The notes under the pieces are model-generated. The model saw nothing but the letters and a program-made list of their open reading frames with translations. It had not been told where the DNA came from and did no database searches. Below, in pieces: positions 15,276-24,205 of a stretch of 64,000 nucleotides of DNA; positions within the stretch are counted from its first letter, which is position 1; every line of letters begins with the position of its first letter. The translations under genes and the position numbers were made by a program. The stretch is taken from NCBI RefSeq assembly GCF_036010325.1, contig NZ_CP108549.1:8060001-8124000 (forward strand), written 5' to 3'. The stretch comes from Streptomyces sp. NBC_01210. GTDB lineage: Bacteria > Actinomycetota > Actinomycetes > Streptomycetales > Streptomycetaceae.

Positions 15276-16253
15276 ATGCGATGGAGCACGCTCGGACGCA
15301 GCGCGGTCGACATCACTGAACTGTCCTTCGGCGCGGCCGGAGTCGGCAATCTGTACACCCCTGTCGAACCGGAGGCGGCCGCGGCCGCGCTCGACGCCGC
15401 ATGGGACACGGGAATCCGCACCTTCGACACCGCGCCGCACTACGGGCTCGGCCTCTCCGAACGCAGGCTCGGCGCGGCACTGCGCACCCGGCCCCGCGAC
15501 GCCTACACCCTCTCCACCAAGGTCGGGCGGCTGCTCGAACCCTGCGAGGCCCGCGGCGACGACCTCGCGCACGGCTTCGCTGTGACCGCCGATCACCGCC
15601 GCGTATGGGACTTCAGCGCCGACGGCGTACGCCGCAGCATCGAGGAGAGCCTCGTCAGGCTCGGCCTCGACCGGATCGACATCGTCTATCTGCACGACCC
15701 GGACGACCACGAGGAAGCCGCCTTCCGCCACGGCTATCCGGCACTGGAACAGCTGCGCGCCGAAGGCGTCGTCGGCGCGATCGGCGCCGGGATGAACCAG
15801 ACCGCGATGCTCACCCGCTTCCTCCGCGACACCGACGTCGACGCCGTCCTGTGCGCCGGCCGCTTCAGCCTGCTCGACCAGAGCGCGCTGGAAGAACTGC
15901 TGCCCGAAGCAGCCGCCCGCGGCAAGAGCGTCGTCGTCGGCGGGGTCTTCAACTCCGGGCTGCTCGCCGATCCGCGCCCCGGCGCCCGGTACGACTACAC
16001 GGCCGCGCCCGACGGCATCCTGCAGCGGGCCCTGCGGCTCAAGGCCGTCGCCGAACGGCACGGCGTACCGCTGCGCGCCGCCGCGCTCCACTACCCCTTC
16101 GGCCATCCGGCCGTCGCCGGTGTACTGGTCGGCGCCCGGTCCGCCGACGAAGTAAGGGACGCCGCCGAGCTGCTCGGCCACTCCGTCCCGACCGAGCTCT
16201 GGGACGAACTGCGCGCCGAAGGACTGCTGCCGAAGGACGGGGATGCCCGATGA
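15276..16253 (+). CDS. aldo/keto reductase, probable L-fucose (D-threo-aldose) 1-dehydrogenase
   Basis: A 325-aa TIM-barrel NAD(P)H oxidoreductase of the AKR superfamily. FDTAPHYGLGLSERRLG (about 44-60) supplies catalytic Asp and Tyr, LSTKVGRLL the Lys and IDIVYLHDPDD the His. The subgroup matches pyridoxal/D-threo-aldose dehydrogenases. With the following mutarotase and lactonase genes the reaction is inferred to be oxidation of L-fucose to L-fucono-lactone. The ATG at 15276 has GAGGGAG 10 nt upstream. An in-frame ATG at 15240 lies inside the operator and has no such site. Stop overlaps the next start (ATGA). Confidence 0.85.
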   Translation: MRWSTLGRSAVDITELSFGAAGVGNLYTPVEPEAAAAALDAAWDTGIRTFDTAPHYGLGLSERRLGAALRTRPRDAYTLSTKVGRLLEPCEARGDDLAHGFAVTADHRRVWDFSADGVRRSIEESLVRLGLDRIDIVYLHDPDDHEEAAFRHGYPALEQLRAEGVVGAIGAGMNQTAMLTRFLRDTDVDAVLCAGRFSLLDQSALEELLPEAAARGKSVVVGGVFNSGLLADPRPGARYDYTAAPDGILQRALRLKAVAERHGVPLRAAALHYPFGHPAVAGVLVGARSADEVRDAAELLGHSVPTELWDELRAEGLLPKDGDAR

Positions 16254-16561
16254 GAGTCGCCCTGCACACCACGGTCCGCGCCGACCGCGTCGCCGAGTAC
16301 GAGGCGGCACACCGCGAGGTCCCCGAGGAGCTGACCGCCGCGATCCGTGCCGCCGGAGTCACCTCCTGGACGATCTGGCGCAGCGGCACCGACCTCTTCC
16401 ACCTCTTGGACTGCGCCGACTACGCCCGGCTGCTGGCCGAACTGGAAGAGCTCCCCGTCAATATCGCCTGGCAGGCGCGGATGGCCGAACTCCTCGATGT
16501 CGTACACGACTACTCCGCGGACGGCACCGCGGCCGGACTGCCCGTCGTCTGGGAGCTGTGA
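16250..16561 (+). CDS. L-rhamnose/L-fucose mutarotase (RhaM/DUF718 family)
   Basis: A 103-aa enzyme interconverting alpha and beta anomers of a 6-deoxy-hexose. VAEYEAAHREVPEEL contains the Tyr-x3-His pair of the RhaM active site, and the family Trp motif appears as SWTIWRSGTDLFHLL. Length is normal (about 105 aa). It starts on the ATGA overlap with the dehydrogenase and ends 3 nt before the lactonase, so it is in the middle of a tight operon. Context (fuconolactonase-like partner, fucosidase 8 kb away) favours L-fucose over L-rhamnose, but both are possible. Confidence 0.88.
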   Translation: MRVALHTTVRADRVAEYEAAHREVPEELTAAIRAAGVTSWTIWRSGTDLFHLLDCADYARLLAELEELPVNIAWQARMAELLDVVHDYSADGTAAGLPVVWEL

Positions 16562-16564
16562 GCC

Positions 16565-17416
16565 ATGGCGATCATCGACGCCCACCACCATGTCTGGGAC
16601 CTCTCCATACGGGACCAGGACTGGATCACCGGTCCCGACCTGGCTCCCATCCGCCGCAACTTCACCCTCGACGACCTCGCACCCGAGGCGCGCGCCGCAG
16701 GCGTACGCGCCACCGTCCTCGTCCAGACGGTCACCGTCGCCGATGAGACCCCGGAGTTTCTCGCCCTCGCCGACGGCAGCGACCTCGTCGCGGGCGTCGT
16801 CGGCTGGACCGACCTCACCGCGCCCGATGTCGCCGACACCCTGGCGGCCCTGCGTGAACTCCCGGGCGGTGACCGGCTGGTCGGCATCCGCCACCAGGTC
16901 CAGGGCGAGAGCGACCCCGAGTGGCTGCTCCGCCCCGACGTACTGCGCGGTCTCGCCGCCGTCGCCTGTGCCGGACTCGTCTACGACCTTGTGGTGCTGC
17001 CGAAGCAGCTGCCCGCGGCGTCCGAGGCGGCGGCCCGGCTGCCCGCGCTCACCTTCGTACTCGACCATCTGGGCAAGCCGCCCATCGCCTCGAAGGAACT
17101 GGAGCCCTGGGCGAGCGATGTGCGCGCCCTCGCGGCCCGGCCGAACACCGTCTGTAAACTCTCCGGCCTGGTGACCGAAGCGGCGTGGTCCAGCTGGACC
17201 ACGCCGGAGCTGAGTCCGTACGCCGACACGGTCCTCGACGCCTTCGGCCCCGGCCGGCTGATGTTCGGATCCGACTGGCCGGTGTGCCGGCTGGCCGCCG
17301 GCTACGGAGAGGTGGTCGCCGCGGCCCGCGCGCTCACGCACCGGCTGGGTGACGGAGAACGCCGCGCGGTGTTCCAGACAACGGCGAGCCGCGTCTACGG
17401 TCTGCGGGAGCTGTGA
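16565..17416 (+). CDS. amidohydrolase-family lactonase (L-fuconolactonase-like)
   Basis: A 283-aa metal-dependent TIM-barrel hydrolase of the COG3618 group. IDAHHHVWD at residues 4-12 gives the HxH metal ligands, DHLGKP near 174 another family motif, and FGSDWPVCR near 236 the metal-binding Asp. Relatives hydrolyse L-fuconolactone, L-rhamnonolactone or 2-pyrone-dicarboxylate lactone. Placed directly after the 1-dehydrogenase and mutarotase genes it would open the sugar lactone. The later steps (fuconate dehydratase, 2-keto-3-deoxy-fuconate enzymes) and a transporter are not in the window. Confidence 0.87.
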   Translation: MAIIDAHHHVWDLSIRDQDWITGPDLAPIRRNFTLDDLAPEARAAGVRATVLVQTVTVADETPEFLALADGSDLVAGVVGWTDLTAPDVADTLAALRELPGGDRLVGIRHQVQGESDPEWLLRPDVLRGLAAVACAGLVYDLVVLPKQLPAASEAAARLPALTFVLDHLGKPPIASKELEPWASDVRALAARPNTVCKLSGLVTEAAWSSWTTPELSPYADTVLDAFGPGRLMFGSDWPVCRLAAGYGEVVAAARALTHRLGDGERRAVFQTTASRVYGLREL

Positions 17417-17453
17417 ACCTGCGGCCGCCGTTCCCCTGCGGCACCCTGGATGC

Positions 17454-18314
17454 ATGCCTGAACTGCCCGAAGTCGAAGCGCTGAGAGAGTTCCTCGACAG
17501 CCACTTGGTGGGACAGGAGATCGCCCGCGTCCTGCCGCTGGCGATCAGCGTCCTCAAGACGTACGACCCGCCGCTCACCGCCGTCGAAGGCGCCACCGTC
17601 ACCGCCGTGGACCGGCACGGGAAATGGCTCGACATCAGCGCGGGCGGACTCCACCTCGTCACCCATCTCGCCCGGGCGGGCTGGCTCCAGTGGAAGGACG
17701 AGTTTCCTGCCGCGCCGCCACGCCCGGGCAAGGGCCCGCTCGCCCTGCGCACCGTCCTCGCCGGCGGCGGCGGCTTCGACCTCACCGAGGCCGGCACCAC
17801 CAAACGCCTCGCCGTCCATCTCGTACACGACCCGGCCGAGGTGCCCGGCATCGCCCGGCTCGGCCCCGACCCGCTCGCCGACGACTTCGACCGCGACGCC
17901 TTCGCCGCGCTGCTCGCCGGGGAACGACGGCAGATCAAGGGCGCTCTGCGCGACCAGAGCGTCATCGCCGGCATCGGCAACGCGTACAGCGACGAGATCC
18001 TGCATGTCGCCAGGATGTCGCCGTTCAAGCCCGTGCAGAACCTCGACGAGAACGCGACCACCGTGCTGTACGAGGCGCTGCGCTCCACCCTGCGCGAAGC
18101 CGTCGAGCGCTCGCGCGGAGTAGCGGCGGGCCGGCTCAAGGCCGAGAAGAAGAGCGGCCTGCGGGTCCATGGGCGTACTGGACAGCCCTGCCCCGTCTGC
18201 GGCGACACCATCCGCGAGGTCTCCTTCAGCGACTCCTCGCTGCAGTACTGCGCCACCTGCCAGACCGGCGGCAAGCCGCTCGCCGACCGCAGGCTCTCGC
18301 GGCTGCTGAAGTAG
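17454..18314 (+). CDS. Fpg/Nei-family DNA glycosylase
   Basis: Base-excision repair glycosylase/AP lyase, 286 aa. The start MPELPEVE supplies the catalytic Pro2 and Glu3. A helix-two-turn-helix lies around QSVIAGIGNAYSDEIL (about residue 167-182). A C-terminal zinc finger has CPVC ... CATC (about 247-270) and the intercalating DRRLSRLLK end. The ATG is fixed because Pro must follow the initiator Met. It lies 37 nt after the lactonase stop and could be cotranscribed, but the function is unrelated. Whether it prefers oxidised purines (Fpg) or pyrimidines (Nei) cannot be decided. Confidence 0.92.
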   Translation: MPELPEVEALREFLDSHLVGQEIARVLPLAISVLKTYDPPLTAVEGATVTAVDRHGKWLDISAGGLHLVTHLARAGWLQWKDEFPAAPPRPGKGPLALRTVLAGGGGFDLTEAGTTKRLAVHLVHDPAEVPGIARLGPDPLADDFDRDAFAALLAGERRQIKGALRDQSVIAGIGNAYSDEILHVARMSPFKPVQNLDENATTVLYEALRSTLREAVERSRGVAAGRLKAEKKSGLRVHGRTGQPCPVCGDTIREVSFSDSSLQYCATCQTGGKPLADRRLSRLLK

Positions 18315-18385
18315 CACCGCCCGGCCGGAAAGCGCCTTGATCAGCCGGGGATTCGGAGTCCCGCGCAGTTCCGGAGTTCCGGGAG

Positions 18386-19060
18386 CTATCCCTTGAGCGT
18401 GACGACAGGCTGTCCGTCGAGGGTACGGACCTCCCAGCGGCCGATCTCGCCGCTCGGCACGTCCGTACCTCCCTCGATGTCCAGCGGCTGCTCATGCCCC
18501 GGCGAATCCGGATTTCCGTAACCGCCCGCAGGAACCGACCAGCTGAGGACAGGATGTTCAATGCCGTCCTTGCCGATGGCGACCAGCCGGCATGTGGCCG
18601 GTCCGGTCAGGCCCGCAAGCCGCAGCGCGACGGCGGTGCCCCACGCCCGGTTCTCGATCGCGGCGGACGCGGTGACTCCGGTCCTGGCGTCCTTGGCCAC
18701 CACCCGCTGCCCGACAGCGGGCCCGCCGGCCTGGTCCTGGAGTGCCACCACCGCAGTGGGCGCCCCGACGATCAGTGCGGCGGCCGCCGCGACCAGCCGC
18801 AGCCGGCGCCCGGAGCTCCGTCGCCGCACCATCGTGACCTCGTCGGTGAGCCGCTCGAGCAGCTGCCCGGAGGGCAGCGGCTCGACCCGGCCGGGACCGC
18901 CCAGTTCGGAAAGCGACGCGGCAAGGGAGGCGAAGTCGGAGAGCTGTACCGTGCAGGTGACGCATTCGGACAGATGCTCCTCGAAACGGAAGGCGTCCGC
19001 GGGCTCCAGGACGCCCAGCGCATAGGCGGCCACGTCCCGGTGCCGCTGCTGCATGCTCAT
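18386..19060 (-). CDS. zinc anti-sigma factor (RskA/ZAS type), membrane anchored
   Basis: A 224-aa single-pass membrane protein. An N-terminal zinc-binding anti-sigma domain with HLSECVTC (His-x3-Cys-x2-Cys, about residue 29-36) precedes one membrane helix at about 90-115 (RLRLVAAAAALIVGAPTAVVAL) and an extracytoplasmic RskA-type C-terminal domain (about 120-224). It normally sequesters an ECF sigma factor until proteolysed. No sigma gene is adjacent; the only ECF sigma in the window is 7 kb away at 26172. GAGGA lies just before the ATG. Confidence 0.88.
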   Translation of the reverse strand: MSMQQRHRDVAAYALGVLEPADAFRFEEHLSECVTCTVQLSDFASLAASLSELGGPGRVEPLPSGQLLERLTDEVTMVRRRSSGRRLRLVAAAAALIVGAPTAVVALQDQAGGPAVGQRVVAKDARTGVTASAAIENRAWGTAVALRLAGLTGPATCRLVAIGKDGIEHPVLSWSVPAGGYGNPDSPGHEQPLDIEGGTDVPSGEIGRWEVRTLDGQPVVTLKG

Positions 19061-19357
19061 GGGTCCTCGATTCGTCACTTGCGGTGCTGCGTCTGACGCG
19101 GTCTGTCGCCCAGGAGTACGCATCAGGCCGCCGCTCTGCTCAACTTTGTGCACGATGAGCGCAACTGCCCCTGTGGGTTCGGTGGAGCCGTGCCGGAGTG
19201 GGACAGAGCTCGATCGCCCAACTCCCTTCAGGCCAGGGCTCATCGACATCGCCGGCGCACCCGTGCTGCCGGCGATGTTCTCGGAACAGGACCTGGTCGA
19301 CGGCACGGCGACGACAGCCCGTAGTCCCGGAATCGAGCCCCGCATACACTCCGCAGC

Positions 19358-20194
19358 ATGCTGCGCGTACTGGCTGTCGACGACGAGAAACCGGCACTCG
19401 AAGAACTGCTCTACCTCCTCCGCTCCGACGCACGCATCAGGAGCGCGGAAGGGGCCACGGACGCCACCGAGGCGCTGCGACGCATCAGCCGCGCCCTGGA
19501 CGCGGGCCCGGACGGTGATGACGGCATCGATGTCGTCTTCCTCGACATCCACATGGCAGGGCTCACCGGACTCGACGTCGCCAGACTGCTGGCCGGCTTC
19601 GCCAGGCCGCCGCTGATCGTCTTCGTCACCGCGCACGAGGGCTTCGCCGTACAGGCCTTCGACCTCAAGGCCGTCGACTATGTGCTCAAGCCGGTGCGCA
19701 GGGAGCGGCTGGCCGAAGCGGTACGGCGCGTCCGCGACCTGGTCGTCTCGGCGCGCGAGGCGCGGCAGCCCGGCCCGGTGGGCCGCCCCGCCGTTCCCGC
19801 TCACATACCGAACACCGCACCCGCCGTGGCACAGAACGACCTGCCGGGCACAGTCGCCGGCGCGGAACAGATCCCGGTCGAGCTGGGCGGCGTCACTCGC
19901 TTCGTACCGATCGACGACATCGCCTACGTCGAGGCCCAGGGTGACTACGCACGTCTGCACACCAAGGACGGCAGCCACCTGGTGCGCATCCCGCTCTCCA
20001 CTCTGGAGGAGCGCTGGGCCTCCCGCGGCTTCGTACGGATACACCGCAGCCACCTCGTCGCACTCGCCCGCATCGACGAACTGCGCCTCGACGCCGGGGC
20101 GACCACTGTCCGCGTGGGCGCCGCCGAACTCGCCGTCAGCCGCCGTCATGCGCGTCAGCTGCGCGATCTGCTGATGCGGCACGCCAGGGGCTGA
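19358..20194 (+). CDS. LytTR-type response regulator
   Basis: A 278-aa two-component regulator. The receiver domain (1-125) has DDE at 8-10, the phosphoacceptor Asp in VVFLDIHMAGLTG, and Lys in DYVLKPVRR. After a proline-rich linker, the LytTR DNA-binding domain (about 165-275) contains YVEAQGDYARLHT and FVRIHRSHLVAL. The partner is probably the LytS-type kinase at 22905, since both flank the symporter. TACACT ends 7 nt before the ATG and there is no ribosome binding site, so the message is probably leaderless. Confidence 0.93.
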   Translation: MLRVLAVDDEKPALEELLYLLRSDARIRSAEGATDATEALRRISRALDAGPDGDDGIDVVFLDIHMAGLTGLDVARLLAGFARPPLIVFVTAHEGFAVQAFDLKAVDYVLKPVRRERLAEAVRRVRDLVVSAREARQPGPVGRPAVPAHIPNTAPAVAQNDLPGTVAGAEQIPVELGGVTRFVPIDDIAYVEAQGDYARLHTKDGSHLVRIPLSTLEERWASRGFVRIHRSHLVALARIDELRLDAGATTVRVGAAELAVSRRHARQLRDLLMRHARG

Positions 20195-20259
20195 ACCGCG
20201 ACCGGCCCGACCGCCGCGCCCCGGAACCGACCGCGCCCCGGACCCGACCGCGCGCGGCC

Positions 20260-20274
20260 GACCGTTCGACGGTC
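20260..20274 (+). terminator. small hairpin after the LytTR gene
   Basis: GACCGT and ACGGTC flank a 3-nt loop, 65 nt after the stop, in a C/G-rich stretch with three imperfect CCGACCGCGCCCCGGA-like copies. Weak terminator candidate. Confidence 0.3.
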
Positions 20275-20409
20275 TTGGAGAGCCGCTCGTCCTCCCGGCA
20301 CGGCCGTATGGCGACGGGCGTCATCCGCTGACAGAGCCGTCCCCGGATTCGGCGGCAGCCGCCCCTGTCCGCCGCCTAACCTTGATCGGGCAAGCGGAGA
20401 AGGGGCCTG

Positions 20410-20682
20410 ATGTCCGATATCGAAGCACTGCTCGAGGAGCTCAGGAGCCTGCCGGCGACCCGGGTGTCCAGCGCTCGTGACCTCGAGGCACTCCTTGCGA
20501 CGCTGAAGAGCGCGGCCGGCCGCTGGGCGGATGTGCTCTACGAGATCCAGGAATCGGCCCAGGGGCTCGTCGGCCCCCGTGCCGAAGCCGCCCTCGAAGT
20601 CGCGTTCCGCAGGGCCGAGGAATCGTACGTCGAGCTCGAGATCGCCCTCAGCGACTGCGCCGCCCAGCGGACGGGCCACTGA
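20410..20682 (+). CDS. hypothetical helical protein, 90 aa
   Basis: Strong GGAGAAGGGG ribosome binding site before the ATG. The product is predicted to be almost all alpha-helical, acidic and without cysteine except one near the C-terminus, no signal or membrane segment. Hydrophobic spacing in LEALLATLKSAAGRWADVLY suggests helical pairing. No family recognised. A -10-like TAACCT (about 20378) fits its own promoter. It precedes the DUF485-like/symporter operon by 85 nt and may or may not be part of it. Confidence 0.7.
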   Translation: MSDIEALLEELRSLPATRVSSARDLEALLATLKSAAGRWADVLYEIQESAQGLVGPRAEAALEVAFRRAEESYVELEIALSDCAAQRTGH

Positions 20683-20767
20683 GAGACCGGCGTCTACCGT
20701 CGGTAATCGCTCCTGCGTAGACTCCACAGCCCCCGAGGTTCGCCGAGAGACGCTGGAGCGGACGACG

Positions 20768-21148
20768 ATGTCTGCAGAGCAACAACCGCGCCGCGAGGTC
20801 GTCACCGGCGTGCCACGCAGCGCCAAACGACGGCCCGGACACGCCCCCGCCCGGTCCGAGATCACCGAGCAGACCACTCTTGGCGCCACGTACGTACGCT
20901 CCTTGATGCGCAGCCAGTTGCGGGCCGCGCTCTGCGCGCTGGGGACGCTCGCGCTGCTCGTCGGCTCCCTGCCTCTGCTCTTCGCGCTCCCTGCCGCGTT
21001 CGGCGGCACCCTTTCCTCGCCGGAGCCCTTTGTCTGGGCGGCGCTCGGCGTGGCGGTCTACCCCGTGATGTGGCTGACGGCGCGCTGGTACGTACGCCGT
21101 GCCGAACGCAACGAACAGGACTTCACCAGGCTCGTCGAAGGGCGCTGA
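20768..21148 (+). CDS. DUF485-like small membrane protein, partner of the symporter
   Basis: A 126-aa protein with a charged N-terminal 45 residues and two membrane helices (about 55-80 and 88-108), followed by WYVRRAERNEQDFTRLVEGR. This is the topology of DUF485 proteins encoded directly upstream of ActP/MctC carboxylate symporters. TGGAG lies 9 nt before the ATG, and the symporter begins 23 nt downstream. It probably assists or modulates the transporter in the cytoplasmic membrane. Confidence 0.75.
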   Translation: MSAEQQPRREVVTGVPRSAKRRPGHAPARSEITEQTTLGATYVRSLMRSQLRAALCALGTLALLVGSLPLLFALPAAFGGTLSSPEPFVWAALGVAVYPVMWLTARWYVRRAERNEQDFTRLVEGR

Positions 21149-21171
21149 CGGGTGCTCCCGGAGGACTCGAC

Positions 21172-22908
21172 GTGAACCAGACCTACGCGGTGACCGCCGT
21201 CACCGCCGTGGTGCTCGCCACCGTGCTCATCGGCGCGCTCGGCCTGCGAATATCCCGCACCACCTCCGACTTCTACGTCGCGTCCCGCACGGTGAAGCCC
21301 GGCCTCAACGCCGCCGCCATCAGCGGCGAGTACCTCTCCGCAGCCTCCTTCCTCGGCATCGCGGGGCTGGTGCTCCTCCAGGGCCCCGACATGCTCTGGT
21401 ACCCGGTCGGGTACACCGCCGGCTATCTCGTACTGCTGGTGCTGGTCGCCGCACCGCTGCGCCGCTCGGGGGCGTACACCCTCTCCGACTTCGCAGAGGC
21501 CCGGCTCGAGTCCGCCGCCGTACGCCGGCTCGCCAGCCTCTTCGTCGTCGGCATCGGCTGGCTCTATCTGCTGCCCCAACTCCAGGGCGCGGGACTGACC
21601 CTGGAGATCCTCACCGGAGCGCCGAACTGGGTCGGCGGCCTTGTCGTCGCCTTCGTCGTCACCGGGGCCGTCGCCGCGGGCGGCATGCGCAGCATCACCT
21701 TCGTCCAGGCCTTCCAGTACTGGCTCAAGCTCACCGCGCTGCTGCTGCCCGCGCTCTTTCTCGTTGCTGCCTGGCTCGGCGACGACGCGCCCCGCGCCCG
21801 CTTCGACGCGCCCACGCTCTTCCGCGAACACACCGTCGTACGCGTCGACGACACCGTCCGGATCGATCTCGAGGGACCACTCACCCTCGCCGTCTCCGGC
21901 GGCATCGACGGCACACCGTACGAGAAGGAGCGGCAAATCACCCTCGGCAGTGGCACCCACCGCATCGAGGCGGGCACCACGCTGCGCTTCCCGCAGGGTT
22001 CCGAAGTGCCCGCGCGGGCCACCGCCGGGGCCGACCCGGCCGGCTGGTCCCAGCCGCTGTCCGGCGGCCGCGACGGCTACCACCTCTATGCGACGTACGG
22101 CCTCATCCTCGCCACCTTCCTCGGCACGATGGGACTCCCGCATGTCGCCGTGCGCTTCTACACCAGCCCCAACGGACGCGCCGCGCGTCGTACGACCCTG
22201 GTCGTCCTCGGGCTGATCGGCGCGTTCTATCTGCTGCCGCCGGTCTACGGAGCGCTCGGGCGGATCTACGCACCCGAACTTGCCCTCACCGGCGACGCGG
22301 ATGCCGCCGTGCTGGTGCTGCCCGAACGGATCATCGGCGGCATCGCGGGGCAGCTGCTCGGCGCGCTGCTCGCGGGCGGCGCCTTCGCGGCATTCCTGTC
22401 CACCGCCTCCGGACTGACCATGTCCGTCGCCGGTGTGATCACGCAGGATGTGCTGCCCGCACGTGGCGTACGGAGCTTCCGCCTCGCCACCCTTCTCGCC
22501 ATGGCGGTGCCGCTCGGAGCGAGCGTCGTGGCCACCAATGTGCCGGTCGCCGACGCGGTGGGGCTGGCCTTCGCCGTCTCGGCGTCCTCGTTCTGCCCGC
22601 TGCTGGTGCTCGGCATCTGGTGGCGCGGGCTCACGCCACCCGGTGCCGCCGCCGGACTGGTGATCGGCGGCGGCGCCGCGCTGACCGCCGTGATGGCCAC
22701 CCGCGCGGGCCTCGCGCCGCAGGGCTGGCCGCACACCTTGATGGCCTGGCCCGCCGTGTGGTCGGTGCCTCTCGGCTTCCTGACCATGGTGCTGGTGTCA
22801 CTGGCCACCCCACGTCACATACCGCCCGGCGCCGCCGCCATCCTCGCGCGGCTGCATCTGCCGGAAGACCTCGCCGGCAGGCCGCAGCCCGAAGGAGCCG
22901 AACGATGA
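21172..22908 (+). CDS. SSF-family monocarboxylate symporter (ActP/MctC type)
   Basis: A 578-aa sodium:solute symporter with about 13 membrane helices. Signatures are SDFYVASRTVKPGLNAAAISGEYLSAASFLGIAGL (cut here as SDFYVASRTV and GEYLSAASFLG) and the FLGTMGLPHVAVRFYTSPN loop. A roughly 95-aa polar, beta-rich insertion (about residues 205-300) separates helices, a feature of actinobacterial members. It probably imports acetate, propionate or pyruvate. GTG start supported by GGAGGA 6 nt upstream. Stop overlaps the kinase start (ATGA), coupling transporter and sensor. Confidence 0.88.
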   Translation: MNQTYAVTAVTAVVLATVLIGALGLRISRTTSDFYVASRTVKPGLNAAAISGEYLSAASFLGIAGLVLLQGPDMLWYPVGYTAGYLVLLVLVAAPLRRSGAYTLSDFAEARLESAAVRRLASLFVVGIGWLYLLPQLQGAGLTLEILTGAPNWVGGLVVAFVVTGAVAAGGMRSITFVQAFQYWLKLTALLLPALFLVAAWLGDDAPRARFDAPTLFREHTVVRVDDTVRIDLEGPLTLAVSGGIDGTPYEKERQITLGSGTHRIEAGTTLRFPQGSEVPARATAGADPAGWSQPLSGGRDGYHLYATYGLILATFLGTMGLPHVAVRFYTSPNGRAARRTTLVVLGLIGAFYLLPPVYGALGRIYAPELALTGDADAAVLVLPERIIGGIAGQLLGALLAGGAFAAFLSTASGLTMSVAGVITQDVLPARGVRSFRLATLLAMAVPLGASVVATNVPVADAVGLAFAVSASSFCPLLVLGIWWRGLTPPGAAAGLVIGGGAALTAVMATRAGLAPQGWPHTLMAWPAVWSVPLGFLTMVLVSLATPRHIPPGAAAILARLHLPEDLAGRPQPEGAER

Positions 22909-24125
22909 CCGGGATCGGCATGGCCGCACTCGCCGCGGCGGGGGCGGTACTGCTCGCGGCCGGCATCGCGATCGGCCGCCTGACCGCACGACGTGGCGGC
23001 AAACCCGACCTCGACCTCGGCACACCCGTCGAACGGGCCACCTTCCAGACTCTGCACACCGCCTCGCTCGCCGCGCCCCCGCTGCGCGCCGGCCTCACCG
23101 AGGACACCGCGCGCAAGGCCGCCCGCAGGCTGCGCTCACTGCTCGGCACCGAGGCACTCTGCCTCACCGACCGCGAATCCGTACTCGCCTGGGACGGCCG
23201 CGGGGCCGACCACCATGAACAGCGGGTGATGGTGCGTGTCGCCGACATGCTGGACTCCGGGCGCAGCCAGAGTGTGCACACCGAGTGCGAGGACCTGGAG
23301 TGCCCGCTGCGCTGGGCCGTGATCGCCCCACTGACCGGCGAGGAAGGAGTGCTCGGCGCGCTCGTCGCCTACGGATCCCGGGAGTCGGCCGTCCTGGTGC
23401 GGGCGGCGACGGAGGTGGCCCGCTGGGTCTCCGTGCAGCTGGAACTGGCCGAGCTGGATCGCTCCCGTACCCGGCTGATCGAGGCGGAGATCCGTGCCCT
23501 GCGTGCCCAGATATCGCCGCACTTCATCTTCAACTCGCTCGCGGCGATCGCCTCGTTCGTCCGCACCGACCCCGAGCGCGCTCGCGAACTGCTGCTGGAA
23601 TTCGCCGACTTCACCCGCTACTCCTTCCGCAGGCACGGTGACTTCACCAATCTCGCCGATGAACTGCGTTCCATCGAGCAGTACTTGGCGCTCGCCGGGG
23701 CCCGCTTCGGCGACCGGCTCAAGGTGACGCTCCAGGTGGCCCCGGAAGTGCTGCCGGTGACCGTGCCGTTCCTGTGTCTGCAGCCGCTCGTCGAGAATGC
23801 CGTCAAGCACGGTCTGGAGGACTCCAGGGACGAATGCCGGGTCACCATCGCGGCGCGGGACGCCGGGGCCGAGGCCATGGTGACCATCGAGGACGACGGC
23901 GTGGGCATGGACCCGGCCGTGCTGCGGGGGATCCTTGCGGGGCAGCGGCCGGCCTCGTCGGGCATCGGACTGTCCAATGTCGACGAACGGCTGCGCCAGG
24001 TGTACGGCGACGACTACGGACTCGTCATCGAGACCGGCGTCGGCGCGGGCATGAAAATCACGATGCGGATCCCCAAGTACCGGGCGGGTGTGCACTCATC
24101 GGCCGGACGCCGGGCCGGCGGATGA
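22905..24125 (+). CDS. LytS-type sensor histidine kinase
   Basis: A 406-aa kinase. One N-terminal membrane helix (5-26), a GAF-like region (about 65-190), then the His_kinase domain with the phosphoacceptor in RAQISPHFIFNSLAA (His near residue 207). The ATPase has CLQPLVENAVKHGLED (N-box near 295) and GIGLSNVDERLRQVYG. Translation is coupled to the symporter and the LytTR regulator lies at 19358, so a carboxylate-responsive two-component pair is inferred, comparable to the BtsS/BtsR and YpdA/YpdB logic of enterobacteria. The sensing domain has no periplasmic loop, so signal may come from the symporter. Confidence 0.9.
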   Translation: MTGIGMAALAAAGAVLLAAGIAIGRLTARRGGKPDLDLGTPVERATFQTLHTASLAAPPLRAGLTEDTARKAARRLRSLLGTEALCLTDRESVLAWDGRGADHHEQRVMVRVADMLDSGRSQSVHTECEDLECPLRWAVIAPLTGEEGVLGALVAYGSRESAVLVRAATEVARWVSVQLELAELDRSRTRLIEAEIRALRAQISPHFIFNSLAAIASFVRTDPERARELLLEFADFTRYSFRRHGDFTNLADELRSIEQYLALAGARFGDRLKVTLQVAPEVLPVTVPFLCLQPLVENAVKHGLEDSRDECRVTIAARDAGAEAMVTIEDDGVGMDPAVLRGILAGQRPASSGIGLSNVDERLRQVYGDDYGLVIETGVGAGMKITMRIPKYRAGVHSSAGRRAGG

Positions 24126-24205
24126 GATTTCCGCGTCCACATTGAGTCGCCTCGCCACCCGTTTCGTACTGACCGGTGACGATGAGCGACCAGGAGCGGT
24201 CGTCC

